Assembly (NCBI GenBank): GCA_043802345.1 | Contig: JAZDLC010000458.1 | Coordinates: 1-13,798 of the forward strand | Source: JAZDLC01 sp043802345 | GTDB lineage: Bacteria; Planctomycetota; B15-G4; JADJEK01 | Reading direction: 5' to 3' | Length of the DNA stretch: 13,798 nucleotides | Shown: positions 1 to 7,102 of the stretch, piece by piece | How positions within the stretch are numbered: position 1 is the first letter of the stretch | Layout: every line of letters starts with the position of its first letter | Program-made: the position numbers and the translations under genes | Notes under the pieces: model-generated | Told to the model about the DNA's origin: nothing | The model's database searches: none | Seen by the model: the letters and a program-made list of their open reading frames with translations, nothing else

Positions 1-2
1 GC

Positions 3-755
3 ACCCCGAACATGGACCGGATCGGCAAGGGGGAGCGGCGCTACAGCTACGCCTCCTGGACCTCCCCCTCGCATCAGACGATCCTGATGGGAATCTCACC
101 GCACACGAGCCGGAGCCATGTGATCGCCTCCGAGGTGTACAAGCAGGACTTCGTCCGCTGGCGCGAGCGGCTCGACGCGCCCGACCTGGAGTTCCGGTCC
201 TTCGTGCCGCACCTCTGGCTGCCGAAGAAGCTGCGGGATCTCGGCTACCGGACCATCGGCCGCGTCTCCCTGCCGGTCTTGAACGAATTCGCCGGCTTCG
301 CGCGGGACTTCCACGACTACCGGCTGATGGACGACCACAACGACTTCGGCGGCATGATCGAGGAGATGGAGTTTCCCGCCGCCCAGCCGATGTTCTACTT
401 CTTCAACCTGGGCGAGACGCATTATCCGTACATGCTCTCGAAGGAGGAGGCGCCGGTTTTCCACGGCTTCCACGGAGTGGTGAAGCGGCTCGACGAGGCG
501 AAGAAGGAGTCGGGGCCCGGCCAGGAGTTCTACACCGTCGAGGCGCTCCGGCGCTTCCACGACCAGCAGGTCCGCTGCGTGGAGCATGTCGATGTCCTGC
601 TAGGACGCCTGCTGGAGCGCGCGCCTGAGAACACCCACCTGATCGTGACCTCCGACCATGGCGAGCTGTTCGGCGAGGACGGCTACTTCGGCCACGGCCC
701 GATCTTCCATGAGAAGGTCTTCGAGGTGCCATTTTTGGAAGGCGTGCGGCCGTAG
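3..755 (+). CDS. Sulfatase-like / alkaline phosphatase superfamily metalloenzyme (5' truncated)
   Basis: The frame is open to the left edge (Thr-Pro-Asn precede the first Met at 12), so the true start and the N-terminal metal-binding Asp lie outside the window; probably only a few dozen residues are missing. Numbering from the Met at 12, the sulfatase active-site region appears as WTSPSH (16-21). Thr17 sits where FGly sulfatases have Cys or Ser, and His21 replaces the usual Arg. The C-terminal metal-binding motif SDHGE is at 214-218, followed by GHG at 227-229. A Thr nucleophile suggests a phosphodiesterase, phosphotransferase or related hydrolase rather than a formylglycine sulfatase. No signal peptide can be judged. 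It converges on the secretin-like gene with an 8-base gap. The fold is confident; the substrate is unknown. Confidence 0.8.
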   Translation, partial: TPNMDRIGKGERRYSYASWTSPSHQTILMGISPHTSRSHVIASEVYKQDFVRWRERLDAPDLEFRSFVPHLWLPKKLRDLGYRTIGRVSLPVLNEFAGFARDFHDYRLMDDHNDFGGMIEEMEFPAAQPMFYFFNLGETHYPYMLSKEEAPVFHGFHGVVKRLDEAKKESGPGQEFYTVEALRRFHDQQVRCVEHVDVLLGRLLERAPENTHLIVTSDHGELFGEDGYFGHGPIFHEKVFEVPFLEGVRP

Positions 756-763
756 CGCAAGAG

Positions 764-2074
764 TCACTTGGCGAAGAACCTCACGAAGTCCCCCTCCCGC
801 GCCTCTCCCTCCTCGACCTTGATCACGATGAGAGGGCTCTCTCCCCAGCTCTCGCTGATGAAGCCAGTGCCCACGGTTTCTCCATCCCTTTTCAGGATCA
901 CTCGGGGACCCGCCGATTCGAGGGGAGCGTATCCCGGCTGGTGCTTGGCGAAGGCTCTGCTGTTGCTCGGATCGAACCCGATCACCCGGGCCAGGACGAC
1001 GGACGGCACCTCGACCTCTTCCTGCTTCTGGATGTCGAACTCCAGCAGCAGGCTGACGTCACGGCGGCGCTTCTCTCCCTCCTCGGTCCATTCGGTCACT
1101 CTCAGACCGCGAATCTCAATGGCACATTCCTTCTCCTCGAGCACCAGCGTGTCTGAACTCCAGTCGACGGTACTGATTTCGGGAACCTCGATCTTCGCGG
1201 TGCCTGACGATGACGGCAGGCTCAGATCGACCGTCTGGAGCGGGCGCTTCAGGTTCGCGATTTCGATGGTGGCCATGAGATAGAGGCGTTTTCCTTCCGG
1301 TCCGATCACCGGCGTGACTCCGATCGACACGCCGTCCCAGACCGTGTCAACCACCGGATTCAGCAGCAGCAACTCTCCCACAACCTGCGCTTCGTGGCGG
1401 AGGAGAAAGGAGGTCTGGTTGCCTACCATGATCTGGCTGCTCTGGCCGCCGAGCACGAGCAGGTTGGGCGACATCAGGACCTCGACATCCTCCTCCCTGT
1501 GCGAACGCTTGCGCTGCTCGCACGCCTCCTTGTCCATGGCGAGAACCTCGACCGTCTCCTGGTCCTGTCCCGGGTCCGCCTCCCTGCTGACGAGGCGGCC
1601 CTTGATCAGTACCTGGGCGCGATTGGCGATTATCACCTGGTCGAGGAACTGCTCGGCGGCCCAGATTACGTCCTGTTTGCCCAGCAGCACGAGTGCGCGT
1701 TCGGACGAGGTCTGCTTCCCTCCGTCCCGCATGCGGCTTTCCGTCCGGTCGACCAGCTCCACAGACTCGAGCTTCTTGAATTCGTCGCCCAGCCGGCCGA
1801 CCAACCAGCGCTCGAAGAACGACATCGCAGACGATTCTCCCTCCGGCTCTTCGGATCTGGTCGTGAGCACGTACTCGAGCCGCGTATTGCCGTTCGTCAA
1901 GGGAGTCTTCGTGCGGCGGCCCGCGCTCCTCAGCGGATACCCCGGCGCATCGTCCGACTCGAACAGCGGCAGGCCACCTGCCCGCCGCTCCCCGGAGCCT
2001 CTCTCGCCCTGCTGGGCGGACAGCACGCTCGTGCCAAGTAGGGTCAGCGCGGCCAGGAGAATCGGCGCTTTCAT
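764..2074 (-). CDS. Exported secretin-domain-like protein
   Basis: The product is about 436 residues with a clear Sec signal peptide (MKAPILLAALTLLG..., cleavage probably near the Ala-Gln at 20-21). Residues about 124-162 resemble the small N-domains of secretins (ALVLLGKQDVIWAAEQFLD, then QVLIKGRLV). Residues about 198-275 resemble the start of the secretin core: VLMSPNLLVLGGQSSQIMVG, then GVSIGVTPVI and LYLMATIEI. It is much shorter than a GspD/PilQ outer-membrane secretin and has no obvious pore-forming tail, so it may be a periplasmic protein using the fold. The ATG at 2074 is chosen because GAGG lies 7 bases upstream. Starts at 2092 (ATG sharing a base with the anti-sigma stop codon) or 2095 (TTG) would add 6-7 residues. 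It is the third gene of the sigma/anti-sigma unit, which suggests a linked envelope role. Function is not known. Confidence 0.75.
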   Translation of the reverse strand: MKAPILLAALTLLGTSVLSAQQGERGSGERRAGGLPLFESDDAPGYPLRSAGRRTKTPLTNGNTRLEYVLTTRSEEPEGESSAMSFFERWLVGRLGDEFKKLESVELVDRTESRMRDGGKQTSSERALVLLGKQDVIWAAEQFLDQVIIANRAQVLIKGRLVSREADPGQDQETVEVLAMDKEACEQRKRSHREEDVEVLMSPNLLVLGGQSSQIMVGNQTSFLLRHEAQVVGELLLLNPVVDTVWDGVSIGVTPVIGPEGKRLYLMATIEIANLKRPLQTVDLSLPSSSGTAKIEVPEISTVDWSSDTLVLEEKECAIEIRGLRVTEWTEEGEKRRRDVSLLLEFDIQKQEEVEVPSVVLARVIGFDPSNSRAFAKHQPGYAPLESAGPRVILKRDGETVGTGFISESWGESPLIVIKVEEGEAREGDFVRFFAK

Positions 2075-2091
2075 GAGGAATCCTCGCATCA

Positions 2092-2517
2092 TCAACGGAC
2101 GGGACGCTCTGGTCCGGGACGGAAGGTGCCCCGGGTCGTGCGGTAGAAAACAACCTGGTTCGGCTCAAAACGGATTGTCCGGTGCTGGACCAAGGAGACT
2201 GTCTGGAGCAGCGGCCGAACGGTTCCCGCCGAAGCGGGGGCGTCGGTCTTCTGGTCCACGGTCGAGAGAAACCCGGTGACCGCGATCAGGAGCAGGGCGG
2301 CTGCGGCAGCCGCAAAGGAAACCGTTCGCCTCCGTCCAGGGAGTGCAGCGAGCATCCGGTCCGGCAGTTCGCTCAGCTCGCGGTACAACGCCGGGATCTC
2401 CGGGTATCGCTCCCCGCAGCGGGAGCATGACCGGAAGTGGGGGCGCATCTGCCCCCGATCGCCGCGGGCGTCCGGGTCGAGAAGGGACAGCAGCCGGTCG
2501 ATGTCCTCACAGTTCAT
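2092..2517 (-). CDS. Zinc-finger anti-sigma factor, single-pass membrane protein
   Basis: This 141-residue protein should bind and hold the ECF sigma factor encoded immediately upstream. The N-terminal domain carries the ZAS zinc motif His-x3-Cys-x2-Cys (H27, C31, C34), with Cys3 as a possible further ligand. One hydrophobic segment (about 67-86, rich in Ala and Leu) anchors it in the inner membrane. The remaining 55 or so residues would be periplasmic, are basic (FRPGPERPVR at the end) and match no sensor domain I recognise. Its ATG overlaps the sigma stop codon as ATGA, a classic arrangement for coupled, stoichiometric synthesis. The gene ends 17 bases before the ATG of the exported secretin-like protein. 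The role is strongly supported by the motif plus the context; the signal sensed is unknown. Confidence 0.88.
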   Translation of the reverse strand: MNCEDIDRLLSLLDPDARGDRGQMRPHFRSCSRCGERYPEIPALYRELSELPDRMLAALPGRRRTVSFAAAAAALLLIAVTGFLSTVDQKTDAPASAGTVRPLLQTVSLVQHRTIRFEPNQVVFYRTTRGTFRPGPERPVR

Positions 2518-3008
2518 GCGGACGCCTCCTCTTCTCCGAGCTGCGATCGCAGTTCCTTCCGCGCCCGGTGCATCCAGGTCTTCACGGTCCCCTGCGGCAC
2601 CCCGAGTTCGCCGGCGATCTCCGCTACGGAGCACCCCTCCCAGAAGAAGAGCGTCAGGCAGACGCGCTGTTCGTTCTTCAACGTCGAGAGGTCCACACGC
2701 TGCTCCTGTCGATTCTCTGCCGGAGCGGCCACGGCCCCCGCCGGCAGACCGGTGGTCACCGGCCTCGAGCCCTGACTGCGGATCCAATCCAGCGCCTTGC
2801 GCACCGCCGCCTTGCGGATATACGGCCAGGCGTCGGTCTCGGGACGCAGGCGCGGAAGCGCGCGCCAGACGGCGCACCAGGTCTCCTGGTACACATCCTT
2901 CACGTCCTCCGCGTTTCCCAGCAAGCGGGAGAGCAGCGCCAGTACACGGTCACCGTGGCTCTGGATGAGCTGATCGATCATGTCCTGGTTCGGCAGCTCT
3001 CCATCCAA
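2514..3008 (-). CDS. ECF-family RNA polymerase sigma factor
   Basis: This 164-residue protein has the two-domain layout of group 4 (ECF) sigma factors. Region 2 spans about 14-80 (LLGNAEDVKDVYQETWCAVW, then WPYIRKAAVRKALDWIR for -10 recognition). Region 4 spans about 106-156, with the helix-turn-helix CSVAEIAGELGVPQGTVKTW that reads the -35 element. No region 1 or 3 and no C-terminal extension is present. The chosen start is TTG at 3008, because an in-frame TAG lies just upstream and region 2 needs this N-terminus; the next Met (2981) is possible but less complete. The stop overlaps the anti-sigma start (ATGA). It lies 46 bases after the AEC permease gene on the same strand. Regulation is probably by sequestration by the downstream anti-sigma factor plus autoactivation. 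Confidence 0.93.
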   Translation of the reverse strand: MDGELPNQDMIDQLIQSHGDRVLALLSRLLGNAEDVKDVYQETWCAVWRALPRLRPETDAWPYIRKAAVRKALDWIRSQGSRPVTTGLPAGAVAAPAENRQEQRVDLSTLKNEQRVCLTLFFWEGCSVAEIAGELGVPQGTVKTWMHRARKELRSQLGEEEASA

Positions 3009-3030
3009 TGATCTGTGTCTCTACCACCAG

Positions 3031-3056
3031 TACGCGCGGAAGGCGGATTCGGTTTC
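3031..3056 (-). promoter_or_regulatory. Candidate ECF-type promoter of the sigma/anti-sigma operon
   Basis: On the minus strand, GAAACC (3056-3051) and CGTA (3034-3031) are separated by 16 bases. This resembles the GAAC-type -35 and CGT-type -10 elements of ECF promoters, which are usually spaced 16-17 bases apart. The predicted transcript would start about 15 bases before the TTG start of the sigma gene. The call is a by-eye match in a very short intergenic gap, so it is tentative. Its position directly before an ECF gene, where autoregulation is common, is the main support. Confidence 0.3.
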
Positions 3057-3930
3057 ATAACAGGTAGGCAAGAATGCCGGGCAGCACCAGGAATGCCAGC
3101 AGGGTGGAGACGACGATCAGGCCGGCCACTGCCACCGGATCCCGGTTGAACTTCTGGGCCAGCAGGTAATTGAACACCGCGGGCGGCATGGCGCACTGGA
3201 GCAGGAAGACCGCCCGCTCCACTCCGGTGAGCCCGAGCGCCTCCGCAACGGCCAGGCCGGCGCCGCAGACCAGCAGGAGCCGGGCGACCGAGAGCCAGCA
3301 GCTCTGCCAGATCAGGGAAAGCCGGAGCTTCCCCAGGGTGACGCCGAGAGTGAAGGCCATTAGCGGAATGGTCATCTGCCCCAGCAGGGAGGTGGTGTTC
3401 TCGATCCAGAGCGGAACCTCGGTGTCGGTGAGCACCACGATGGCCGCCAGCACGGGCGCGTACGCCAGCGGCGTGGTGGCCAGCTGCCGGAAGGAGACCT
3501 TTCCGCTCCAGAACCACTGCCCGGCGGTGAAGTTGAGCAGCACGGTCGTGGCAAAGAAGCAGACCCCGAGTGCCAACCCCTCTTCGCCGAAGGCGAACAG
3601 GCAGAGCGGGAGGCCCAGGTTGCCGGTGTTGCCGAAAGCCATCGGCCCCATGAACGAGGTGCGGGGGAGTTTCACGAGGCGCAGCAAGATCCATGCGAGC
3701 AGGGAGAAGGCGGCGGTCACCAGGCAGGAGGCGAGCGCGATCCTGAGCAGCGCGGACCGCTCCACCTCGATTCCCGAGAGGGCGGAGAAGACCAGGCAAG
3801 GCGCGCCGACCAGGGCCACCAGATCGGTGACCATCTCAATATCGAATCGCTTCCCGAAGCGGACCCACGCGTACCCGAGAGCCGCGCAGATGTAGACCGG
3901 GGCCACGATGGAAATGAGCTGGGAGAGCAC
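3055..3930 (-). CDS. AEC-family (auxin efflux carrier-like) membrane permease
   Basis: This 291-residue, strongly hydrophobic inner-membrane protein probably has about ten membrane segments. Family hallmarks are the FGNTGNLGLPL motif at 99-109, in the broken helix of the first half, and AMPPAVFNYLLAQKFN at 247-262, the matching crossover region in the second half. Both are typical of the Mem_trans/AEC family (PF03547). Characterised bacterial members export or import small carboxylates such as malate, so an organic anion is a reasonable guess, but the substrate cannot be read from the sequence. The start is GTG at 3930; no in-frame ATG, GTG or TTG occurs between it and an upstream TAG. The gene is divergent from the Nit1-type amidase, which could mean shared regulation. 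Confidence 0.9.
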   Translation of the reverse strand: MLSQLISIVAPVYICAALGYAWVRFGKRFDIEMVTDLVALVGAPCLVFSALSGIEVERSALLRIALASCLVTAAFSLLAWILLRLVKLPRTSFMGPMAFGNTGNLGLPLCLFAFGEEGLALGVCFFATTVLLNFTAGQWFWSGKVSFRQLATTPLAYAPVLAAIVVLTDTEVPLWIENTTSLLGQMTIPLMAFTLGVTLGKLRLSLIWQSCWLSVARLLLVCGAGLAVAEALGLTGVERAVFLLQCAMPPAVFNYLLAQKFNRDPVAVAGLIVVSTLLAFLVLPGILAYLL

Positions 3931-4041
3931 GGGCCGTCCGTTCGTTCGATTGCCGGCAGATGATCTCCGAAGACTCTACCCGTCCGCCTGCCGCGTGGAC
4001 GGAGGGAAACGGAGGCGGTAGGGTGGAAGCCGGAGGCCAGC
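3931..4041. promoter_or_regulatory. Divergent intergenic region between permease and amidase genes
   Basis: These 111 bases must hold the start signals for both flanking genes. A 6-base inverted repeat CCGTCC/GGACGG (3980-3985 and 3997-4002, 11-base spacer) could be an operator or an mRNA hairpin. A strong ribosome binding site, GGAGG at 4032-4036, precedes the amidase ATG by 5 bases. No convincing sigma70 -10/-35 pair is visible on either strand, as the region is GC-rich. The dyad is short enough to be chance. Confidence 0.3.
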
Positions 4042-4854
4042 ATGGATCCATACCTCGCCGCTACCATTCAGTTGACCAGCACCCCCGACGTCGAGGGTTG
4101 CTGGAAGCAGGTCCGTGAGAGGGTGAGAAGGGCGGCCTGGCTCGGCGCCCGCCTCGTCGCCACCCCGGAGAACACGCTTTTCCTCGGAGCCCCGGAGGAG
4201 AAGGCGCGCCTGGCGGAAACGCTGGATGGCGAGACCTGCGAGCGGTTTGCCGGGCTGGCGCGGGAACTGTCGATCCATCTGCTGCTCGGATCGTTCGGCG
4301 AAAAGAGCGACGAGCCGGTGCGCTGCTACAACACCTCCGTGCTGTTCGGACCGGAGGGGGAGCGGCTCGGCAGCTACCGCAAGATCCATCTCTTCGATGT
4401 CGATCTTTCGCCGGAGGTTTGCTACCAGGAGTCGGCGCATGTGAAGGCGGGGAGAAGTCCGGTGGTGATCCCGACCGAGCTGGGAAAGATCGGACTCTCG
4501 GTCTGCTACGACCTGCGCTTTCCCGAGCCGTATCGCGAGGAGGCGTCCTGCGGAGCGGAGTTGCTGATGGTGCCGGCCGCCTTCACCATGGTGACCGGCC
4601 GGGATCACTGGGAGCCGCTGCTCCGGGCCCGGGCGATCGAGAACCAGTGCTACCTGATCGCCCCCGCCCAGTTCGGCCGGCATGGGGATGTGGGGCTCCG
4701 GGAGAGCTACGGCCATGCCATGATCATCGATCCCTGGGGACAGGTGGTCGCGTCGGTGGCGGACGGCCAGTCGCTGGCCCTGGCGGAGATCGACCTCGGG
4801 CGGATCACCCAGATCCGCGCCGCCCTGCCGGTGGGGAAGCACCGCCGCTTGTAG
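4042..4854 (+). CDS. Nitrilase-superfamily amidase, Nit1 / deaminated glutathione amidase type
   Basis: This 270-residue cytoplasmic carbon-nitrogen hydrolase has the Glu-Lys-Cys triad: E43 in TPENTLFLG, K114 in YRKIHLFDVD and C155 in SVCYDLRFPE. The tract PAAFTMVTGRDHWEPLLRAR and the later RESYGH and DPWG motifs are characteristic of the Nit1/Nit2/YbeM branch. Nit1-type enzymes hydrolyse deaminated glutathione to 2-oxoglutarate and Cys-Gly, a metabolite-repair reaction; omega-amidase (Nit2) activity on 2-oxoglutaramate is the main alternative. Length is typical. The start is secured by GGAGG 5 bases upstream of the ATG. It converges on the dgcA-like gene with a 10-base gap and is divergent from the permease, so it is probably monocistronic. 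The family is certain; the exact substrate is an inference. Confidence 0.9.
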   Translation: MDPYLAATIQLTSTPDVEGCWKQVRERVRRAAWLGARLVATPENTLFLGAPEEKARLAETLDGETCERFAGLARELSIHLLLGSFGEKSDEPVRCYNTSVLFGPEGERLGSYRKIHLFDVDLSPEVCYQESAHVKAGRSPVVIPTELGKIGLSVCYDLRFPEPYREEASCGAELLMVPAAFTMVTGRDHWEPLLRARAIENQCYLIAPAQFGRHGDVGLRESYGHAMIIDPWGQVVASVADGQSLALAEIDLGRITQIRAALPVGKHRRL

Positions 4855-4864
4855 GTTCGGGCCC

Positions 4865-5932
4865 TTACTCGAGACGGACGCCCAGCCCGGGCCGGTCGGG
4901 AAGGGAGAGACGGCCGTTCTCGAGCAGGAACCCTCCGGTCGCAGGATCGGCGGCGAGATCGAAGCTGCCGTCCAGATCGAGGTAGCGGGTTGCCTGGCAG
5001 GCCAGGGCGGCGTGCAGGGCGGCGGTGATGCCGAGCAGGCTCTCATCCATGCAGCCCCACATCAGCCGGATGCCGGAGAGCTCCGCCAGGCGGGCAACCC
5101 GCAGGGCGGGACCGAGGCCGCCGCACTTCATGAGCTTGATGACGAACAGGCCGGGAGTGAGCGGCCGGCGCAGGAGCGCCAGCGCGTCCCGGTCGTCGTG
5201 CACGCTCTCGTCCAGGGCGATCTTCTGCAGTTGCTCCCTGGGCAGTTGCTCCAGCGCGGCGATGTCAGCCCGTGGCATCGGCTGCTCGAGAAATTCCAGC
5301 CTGAGCCCTTCCGTGGCGGCCAGCGCCTTCTTCGTCTCCTCGAAACTGTACCCCTCGTTGGCGTCCACCCGGATCTGGATCGAATCGCCATGAACCTCCC
5401 GCAGTCGAGTCAACCGCTCCAGGTCTTCCTCCAGCGAGCGGCCGATCTTGACCTTCAGGTGGCGGAAGCCGCGCCCGAGGTACTCCTTTGCCTCGGCCAG
5501 GGTCTGGTCCACCGGCAGGATGCCGATCGTGATCGATGTCGGCAGGGACTCGTGCCTTCTGCCGAAGAGCTCGGTCACCGGCAGCTCGAGTTCCCGGGCC
5601 GCCAGGTCGTGCAGCGCCATGTCGAGCGCCGCCCTCGCGCCCGGCTGATCCGGCAGACGATGCTCCAGTTCGCGCAGGAGGAACGGCAGCCGGCGCGGAT
5701 CCTGCCCCTCGAGCAGGCTTTTCGCCTGGTTCTTGAGCGCCGCCTCGCACTCGTCCGCGGTCTCCCCAGTGACTCGGGTCGCCGCGTTGGCGGATCCTAG
5801 CCCGACGTGCCGCCCGCTGGACACGATGCGCACGAACTGGAGATCGACCGCGCTGGTCGTGACCTGGGAAATCGTGTACGGCCGGGAAAGGGGAACCGCG
5901 CTACGCCAGCTCTCGACACGGACGATTCTCAC
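4865..5932 (-). CDS. dgcA: Enolase-superfamily epimerase/racemase, DgcA / L-Ala-D/L-Glu epimerase type
   Basis: This 355-residue protein belongs to the muconate-lactonising/dipeptide epimerase branch of the enolase superfamily. The N-terminal capping domain covers about 1-125 and the barrel follows. Visible active-site elements are the KVK pair K160/K162, metal ligands D190 (RVDANEGY), E216 (EQPM) and D241 (ALDES), and the second catalytic lysine K266 (IKLMKCGG). A DLD motif (D319-D321, in YLDLDGSFDL) is typical of dipeptide epimerases. The start is GTG at 5932, overlapping the upstream stop as GTGA, so the two genes are translationally coupled. Pairing with a DUF1611 protein matches DgcA, reported as an N-acetyl-D-glutamate racemase in the DgcN-DgcA pathway. 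The main alternative is an L-Ala-D/L-Glu epimerase of peptidoglycan recycling. The family is certain; the choice between the two rests on context. Confidence 0.85.
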   Translation of the reverse strand: MRIVRVESWRSAVPLSRPYTISQVTTSAVDLQFVRIVSSGRHVGLGSANAATRVTGETADECEAALKNQAKSLLEGQDPRRLPFLLRELEHRLPDQPGARAALDMALHDLAARELELPVTELFGRRHESLPTSITIGILPVDQTLAEAKEYLGRGFRHLKVKIGRSLEEDLERLTRLREVHGDSIQIRVDANEGYSFEETKKALAATEGLRLEFLEQPMPRADIAALEQLPREQLQKIALDESVHDDRDALALLRRPLTPGLFVIKLMKCGGLGPALRVARLAELSGIRLMWGCMDESLLGITAALHAALACQATRYLDLDGSFDLAADPATGGFLLENGRLSLPDRPGLGVRLE

Positions 5933-6996
5933 TGCTTTCTGCTCCTTGAGAGAACCGTGTCCGCGAGGCGGCCCGCACCTTCCTCCAGCGGCAGCGCCAC
6001 GGGGATTCCCAGCGACTCTTCATATGTACGCCGCAGCTCCTCGCCCTTTTCCCGGCCGAGGCCGATCAGATTCAGGCCCACCGCGATCACCTTCGCGCCA
6101 TACCGGCCGATCAGCTCGATCTCGTCCTCGAGCGGGGGAATCGGGTAGGTCGGCAGCCCCTTGTAGAAAAGCCGACCGGGAGCATGCTGCAGGATCACAA
6201 GGGAGGCTCCCGCGGAAACGATCAGCTCGGCGCCGCACGGCCCCGTGGGATTCCGGAGCGACGACTGCCCCTCGATCAGCATCACGTCCGGCCGCGCCTC
6301 CTCCGCGCAGCGCAGCAGTTCACCCTCCAGCTCACCGGACACGAAGTCGTTCGGGGTCGCGTCCAGAATGAAGCCGAACGGGTACCCTTGCATCCAGCCG
6401 GTCTGCCCGGTGAAGATCATCTCCGCCTTCACGCCGCGACGAACGAGCTCGTTGGTGACCGCGGAGCAGGTGGTCCGCTTCCCCAGCGCGCAGTCGGTGC
6501 CGAGCACGGCGATCCGCGGGATGTCGAGTGCCAGCGCCTCGCCGGTAAAGAAGCGTAGTTCCATCACGGGGCGGGGCGCGCGGATGTCGAGCAGGCGGCC
6601 GCCGGCGGCCTGGCAGCGGCGGCTCAGTTCGTCATCATCCGCGAGCGGCTCATGTAGCCCGTTTACCAGCACCAGACCGGCATCCGCCGCCTCCAGCAGC
6701 ACCTTCCGCAGGCCTTCAGGAAGGACGCCACCGGCGTTGGCGATGCCGATCACGCAGTGCGTGATCCGGCCGCCGCCCTTGCCCAGGGCCTCCTTCAAGG
6801 TCGCGACGACGGGGATTCCCGCGGGTTTGCCGTCCAGCAACTGTCCGGCCTCGCCGCCCGCGTGCTCTGGATCGACCACGCAGGCGATCGGCCAGCGGCT
6901 CGGCCCCCGGATCATGCCGTGAGTGGTCTTCGCCTGGGGCGAGACGAGCAGTCCATGGGTCAGGACGACCGCGCACTCCGGCTGGTTCGATTCCAT
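5929..6996 (-). CDS. dgcN: DUF1611 P-loop protein, DgcN-type D-glutamate N-acetyltransferase
   Basis: This 355-residue protein has an N-terminal Rossmann-like domain (about 1-155) and a C-terminal P-loop domain. The P-loop is GTDCALGKRTT at 166-176, with a Walker B-like strand DVMLIEGQSSL at 237-247. The architecture and the GTDCALGKRTT signature match DUF1611. A member, DgcN, was shown to convert D-glutamate to N-acetyl-D-glutamate, which DgcA then racemises for hydrolysis to L-glutamate. The start at 6996 is preferred because GGAGG lies 6 bases upstream; the frame stays open further upstream to 7278, but that part is non-conserved-looking and runs across the divergent promoter region. It is the first gene of a two-gene operon with the dgcA-like gene. 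No DgcR-type regulator gene is in the window. Family assignment is strong; enzyme activity is inferred from homology and pairing. Confidence 0.87.
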   Translation of the reverse strand: MESNQPECAVVLTHGLLVSPQAKTTHGMIRGPSRWPIACVVDPEHAGGEAGQLLDGKPAGIPVVATLKEALGKGGGRITHCVIGIANAGGVLPEGLRKVLLEAADAGLVLVNGLHEPLADDDELSRRCQAAGGRLLDIRAPRPVMELRFFTGEALALDIPRIAVLGTDCALGKRTTCSAVTNELVRRGVKAEMIFTGQTGWMQGYPFGFILDATPNDFVSGELEGELLRCAEEARPDVMLIEGQSSLRNPTGPCGAELIVSAGASLVILQHAPGRLFYKGLPTYPIPPLEDEIELIGRYGAKVIAVGLNLIGLGREKGEELRRTYEESLGIPVALPLEEGAGRLADTVLSRSRKQ

Positions 6997-7016
6997 GGAC
7001 GGCCTCCGCAGCAGGC

Positions 7017-7044
7017 AGTATGCAGCGGCCATTCGTCCGGTCAA
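7017..7044 (-). promoter_or_regulatory. Candidate sigma70 promoter for the dgcN-dgcA operon
   Basis: Read on the minus strand, TTGACC (7044-7039) and CATACT (7022-7017) are 16 bases apart, matching the -35 consensus at 5 of 6 and the -10 consensus at 4 of 6 positions. Transcription would begin near 7010 and give a short leader that still contains the GGAGG ribosome binding site before the ATG at 6996. This is one of the better-looking promoters in a GC-rich window, but it is a by-eye match. Confidence 0.45.
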
Positions 7045-7102
7045 GGGCCGCGTGGGGGAGATCTGCTGCCGCCTCGACCGGTTTCTGGTAGTCTGACCGG
7101 TT
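7037..7102. repeat. Operator-like cluster of ACCGG elements in the dgcN / mlaA-hydrolase intergenic region
   Basis: GACCGGTT occurs twice as a direct repeat (7076-7083 and 7095-7102, 19 bases start to start). The related CCGGTCA (7037-7043) is the inverse of TGACCGG, which is present at 7094-7100. The inverted copy overlaps the putative -35 of the dgcN promoter. TTGACT at 7101-7106 could be a -35 for the rightward gene, though no good -10 follows it. The arrangement resembles binding sites for a regulator acting on both divergent genes; chance recurrence of a short GC-rich word is possible. Confidence 0.35.

Noticed and set aside
2518..2877. Upstream extension of the anti-sigma frame inside the sigma gene
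   Set aside because: The extension is an out-of-frame reading of the sigma gene; the ATG at 2517 begins the recognisable anti-sigma domain and makes the ATGA overlap.
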